From: Chloroflexota bacterium
GTDB lineage: Bacteria; Chloroflexota; Dehalococcoidia; SM23-28-2; RBG-16-64-32
Direction: 5' to 3'
DNA length: 36,377 nt
Assembly: GCA_005882715.1 (NCBI GenBank)
Contig: VBEI01000100.1
Location: forward strand, 1-36,377
The position numbers were made by a program, and so were the translations under genes. The notes under the pieces are model-generated. The model was not told where the DNA came from and made no database searches. It was given only the letters and a program-made list of their open reading frames with translations. Below, piece by piece: positions 33,919 to 36,377 of this stretch (the first letter of the stretch is position 1; every line of letters starts with the position of its first letter).

Positions 33919-33946
33919 TGACGGTCCAAATCCTACGCTTAGCCTG

Positions 33947-34009
33947 CTTCTTACCTCCCACCTCTTACTTCTTACCTCTTACCCCCTACCTCCTTCCTCC
34001 TTCCTTCCC
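33947..34009 (+). repeat. Nine-unit heptamer array between the CoA-transferase genes
   Basis: Nine units sit in one register: CTTCTTA, CCTCCCA, CCTCTTA, CTTCTTA, CCTCTTA, CCCCCTA, CCTCCTT, CCTCCTT, CCTTCCC. This is the longest array in the window and occupies most of the 115-bp spacer. Confidence 0.85.
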
Positions 34010-34033
34010 GACGGGGCGGGGCTAGGCGGAGCC

Positions 34034-35278
34034 ATGTACCGCCTTCCCCTCCACGGCATCCGCGTTCTCGACCTGACAATGGCCTGGGCGGGCCCCTACG
34101 CTACTCGCCTGCTCGCCGACATGGGCGCCGAGGTCATCAAAATCGAGAGCATCGACAATTGGGATGTGCTCCGCGCCCTCACCGGCCAGCCGCCCGATAC
34201 CGAACGCGTCTGGGACAAGTCCCCTTACTTCAACCAGACAAACCGCAACAAGTACGGCTGCTCGCTCGATCTCTCGAAACCGCGAGGGCGCGAACTATTT
34301 CTCTGCCTGGCCGCCCAGTCCGATGTCGTGATCGAGAACTTCCGCGCGGAGGTCATGGACAACCTGAACCTCGGCTACGACATGCTTTGCGGCGTGAACG
34401 ACCGCCTGATCATGGTCTCCATGCCCGGCCACGGTAAGACCGGGCCCGAACGCGACTTCGTCACTTACGGCACCAACGTCGAGCAGCTTGCCGGGCTCTG
34501 TCATCTCACCGGATACGAGGGCGGCCCGCCGCACAAGACAGGCATCAGCTACGGCGATCCGATCGCCGGGATCTCCGCCGCCGGCGCCATTGCGCTCGCG
34601 CTGTGGGCCCGCCGCCGCACCGGGCGTGGCCAGTACATCGAACTCGCCCAGCGCGAGAACCTCATCAGCCTGATCGGCGAAGTCGTCGTTGCTTTCTCAT
34701 TGAACCACCGAGAGCCCTCGCGACGAGGCAACCGCCACTCCTCCATGGCGCCGCACGGCTGCTACCCATGCTCCGGCGAGGACGAGTGGATCACGATCGC
34801 CTGCGAGAACGACGCTCAATTCGCAGCGCTGTGCTCAGCGCTCGATCAACCCGGCCTCGCCCGCGATATCCGCTTCGCCGATGTCGTCAGCCGCTATCGC
34901 AATCAGGACGAACTTGACGAGATCGTCGCCGCCTGGACGGCAGGCCGGACGAAGGAAGACGCAGCCGAATCCCTGCAGTCCGCTGGCGTGTCAGCGATGC
35001 CCGTTCTCAGCGTCCCCGAGGTGTTCGCCGACCAGCGTCTGCGCTACCGGGGCTTCTTCGAGCCCGTCTCTCACCCCATCGCCGGCGGTTGGGAGATCGA
35101 CGGCCCGCACTGGCGCATGAGCGAGTCACCGGCTCATATCCGCCTTCCCGCCCCAACCTTCTCCGAGCACAACCGCTACGTCTTTGGCGAGCTCCTCGGC
35201 CTATCCGACGACGAGATCGGGCAGCTCGACGCCGACGGGATCACCGGTTCGGCGCCCAACCGGGCGGTTCATGACTAG
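34034..35278 (+). CDS. CaiB/BaiF (class III) CoA-transferase
   Basis: The start at ATG 34034 (414 residues) is set by the family N-terminus GIRVLDLTMAWAGPYATRLL. It carries GAEVIKIES, the NRNKYGCSLDL segment, VVIENFRAEVMDNLNLGY, and the expected catalytic Asp175 in ISYGDPIAGISAAGAIALAL, followed by RTGRGQYIELAQRE. Class III enzymes move CoA between carboxylic acids through an aspartyl-CoA intermediate, in the cytosol. Pairing with the preceding homologue recalls two-subunit family III transferases such as succinyl-CoA:malate CoA-transferase (SmtA/SmtB) of Chloroflexus. The acids used here are unknown. Its spacing from the next gene (minus strand) is 15 bp, convergent. Confidence 0.92.
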   Translation: MYRLPLHGIRVLDLTMAWAGPYATRLLADMGAEVIKIESIDNWDVLRALTGQPPDTERVWDKSPYFNQTNRNKYGCSLDLSKPRGRELFLCLAAQSDVVIENFRAEVMDNLNLGYDMLCGVNDRLIMVSMPGHGKTGPERDFVTYGTNVEQLAGLCHLTGYEGGPPHKTGISYGDPIAGISAAGAIALALWARRRTGRGQYIELAQRENLISLIGEVVVAFSLNHREPSRRGNRHSSMAPHGCYPCSGEDEWITIACENDAQFAALCSALDQPGLARDIRFADVVSRYRNQDELDEIVAAWTAGRTKEDAAESLQSAGVSAMPVLSVPEVFADQRLRYRGFFEPVSHPIAGGWEIDGPHWRMSESPAHIRLPAPTFSEHNRYVFGELLGLSDDEIGQLDADGITGSAPNRAVHD

Positions 35279-35293
35279 CCTAGTTCGGGTCAC

Positions 35294-35620
35294 TTAAAGC
35301 GTTGAGGCCAACCAAACCGCTGCCACTGCAAGCGGCACGAAAACAAATCCCAGCATGACCGATGGCCAATGCCATCGGCTCTCACGGGCTTGTGCAATAA
35401 AGGCTCTTGGCAGCAATGCTCCAAGTGCGCCGAGCCCAAGAGCGAGAAAGCCTATCCACGCGCTTGCAATAGTAATCAACGTTAGGCTTACACCAACGTA
35501 AACCACGCTCATAGCCAAGCGTGCGGGAAGCCCGGGCGGAATTTCGCCAAATCGCCGCGCAAAAACGAGTCCCGTCGCAACCCCTCCAACGATAAGAAAG
35601 CCCGGGATAAGAATGTCCAC
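35294..35620 (-). CDS. Small integral membrane protein of unknown function
   Basis: The 108-residue protein has three to four hydrophobic helices (about residues 3-20, 34-50, 52-70, 88-106) and short charged loops. No family is recognised. Base composition is visibly less GC-rich than in neighbouring genes and third positions are less biased, so it may be a recent arrival. A perfect hairpin CCGATGGC-CAAT-GCCATCGG (35359-35378) lies within the coding frame. It is 22 bp downstream of the VIT-family gene on the same strand, so they may be co-transcribed. Confidence 0.6.
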   Translation of the reverse strand: MDILIPGFLIVGGVATGLVFARRFGEIPPGLPARLAMSVVYVGVSLTLITIASAWIGFLALGLGALGALLPRAFIAQARESRWHWPSVMLGFVFVPLAVAAVWLASTL

Positions 35621-35642
35621 TTTTCGCCTGCCGAATCGCTGA

Positions 35643-36374
35643 TTAGATTCCCGTCGAGACTCCGATCACCACCCCAATGCCAAACGTCAGCGCCGCGGCA
35701 ACAGCGGCGATCGCTACCTGCCGAGCTCCGCTAAACAGCGCCGACCGGCCGGTGAACAGCGACAGGGATGCGCCGACCGCGAACGTGGCGATCGCGCTCA
35801 GCACCGCGCTCGCGGCCACGTAGCCGAAGCTCGCGTCCGCAGCGAACAGGAACGGGATCACCGGCACAAACGCCCCGCCGGCGAAGGCGAAAAATGATCC
35901 GATGGCCGCGCCCCACGGCGAACCCAGCTCCGAGGGGTCCAGACCCAATTCCTCGCGCACGAGTGTCTCCAGCGCGATATCCGGGTCCGCCATCAGACTC
36001 GCGGCCGTGACTTCCGCCTGTTCCTGCGAAAGCCCCTTCGCGCGGTAGATCAGCACCAGCTCCTTCCGCTCTTCTTCCGGATTCAGCCCCAGCTCTTCGC
36101 GCTCGAGCTCGATCTGCCGCTCGAACAGCTCCCTCTGCGCCCGCATCGAGACGTACTCGCCTGACCCCATCGAGAACGCCCCCGCCAGAAGTCCCGCCAC
36201 CCCGGCCAGCAGCACGAAGTTTCCGTCCGTCTGCGCCCCGGCGAACCCCATCACGAGCGCCACGTTCGAGACCAGCCCATCGCTGACCCCAAACACGGTC
36301 GCTCGCAGTGTGCCCCCGCCGCCGGTCCGGTGCCACCCTTCCCGATGCGCGATCGCAGCCGCCGGCTGCGCCAC
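35643..36374 (-). CDS. VIT1/CCC1-family iron/manganese transporter
   Basis: The 243 residues run from a GTG three bases inside the right edge; a longer N-terminus outside the window cannot be excluded, but HREGWHRTGGGGTLRATVFG is where the family usually begins. The first helix pair carries VFGVSDGLVSNVALVMGFAG and GAFSMGSGEYVSMRAQREL. A cytoplasmic Glu-rich helical domain (about 80-150) follows, which in plant VIT1 binds metal, then three C-terminal helices. Members move Fe2+ or Mn2+ out of the cytosol. No ferritin-like N-terminal domain is seen within the window. Confidence 0.9.
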   Translation of the reverse strand: MAQPAAAIAHREGWHRTGGGGTLRATVFGVSDGLVSNVALVMGFAGAQTDGNFVLLAGVAGLLAGAFSMGSGEYVSMRAQRELFERQIELEREELGLNPEEERKELVLIYRAKGLSQEQAEVTAASLMADPDIALETLVREELGLDPSELGSPWGAAIGSFFAFAGGAFVPVIPFLFAADASFGYVAASAVLSAIATFAVGASLSLFTGRSALFSGARQVAIAAVAAALTFGIGVVIGVSTGI

Positions 36375-36377
36375 CTC

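Overview
The window is GC-rich bacterial chromosome, densely packed with genes. It reads best as a member of the Chloroflexota (Dehalococcoidia-like relatives). That assignment is an inference from gene content and style: an unfused eleven-gene complex I operon, paired class III CoA-transferases, many GTG/TTG starts, and small dispersed intergenic repeats. No rRNA or other phylogenetic marker is present to prove it.

Layout. Positions 1-6366 hold mostly housekeeping or unlinked genes: the tail of a PAP2 phosphatase, a tRNA-Thr(CGT), glutamate racemase, a cyclophilin lipoprotein, a PAS sensor kinase split by a frameshift, lipoyl synthase, and a divergent M28-type peptidase. Positions 6459-12538 form a nitrogen-assimilation island: an OmpR-type orphan regulator with a degenerate receiver, an ammonium transporter, a PII protein lacking the usual T-loop tyrosine, and two different class I glutamine synthetases. 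Both amt and the first glnA carry the same upstream motif, GTAAC-N6-GTAAC, placed 32-33 bp before a -10-like hexamer. This resembles the actinobacterial GlnR regulon and is the most interesting system in the window.

Positions 12611-16406 encode two exported proteins on the minus strand: a sugar/sorbosone dehydrogenase-like beta-propeller with calcium-binding tail repeats, and a protein with six tandem repeats of 56-59 residues. Positions 16560-28824 are a minus-strand respiratory operon, nuoABCDHI-(MOSC)-JKLMN. It lacks nuoEFG in this locus, has a MOSC-domain gene translationally coupled to nuoJ, and has a NuoC with a three-fold repeated C-terminal extension. Upstream of nuoA lie valS and, divergently, an SDR gene followed by two CaiB/BaiF CoA-transferases, a small membrane protein and a VIT/CCC1-family transporter.

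Two repeat families fill many of the spacers. One is a dispersed element that begins TGTCATTCTGAGCG and ends GCGAAGGAATCC (nine copies or variants, including one inverted pair). The other is a set of degenerate arrays with strict 7-bp periodicity (nine sites with different unit sequences, the last two weaker), which resembles the heptanucleotide STRR repeats known from cyanobacteria. At the nuoB-nuoC junction one dispersed element is flanked by a duplicate of the nuoB tail, suggesting it split an originally overlapping gene pair.
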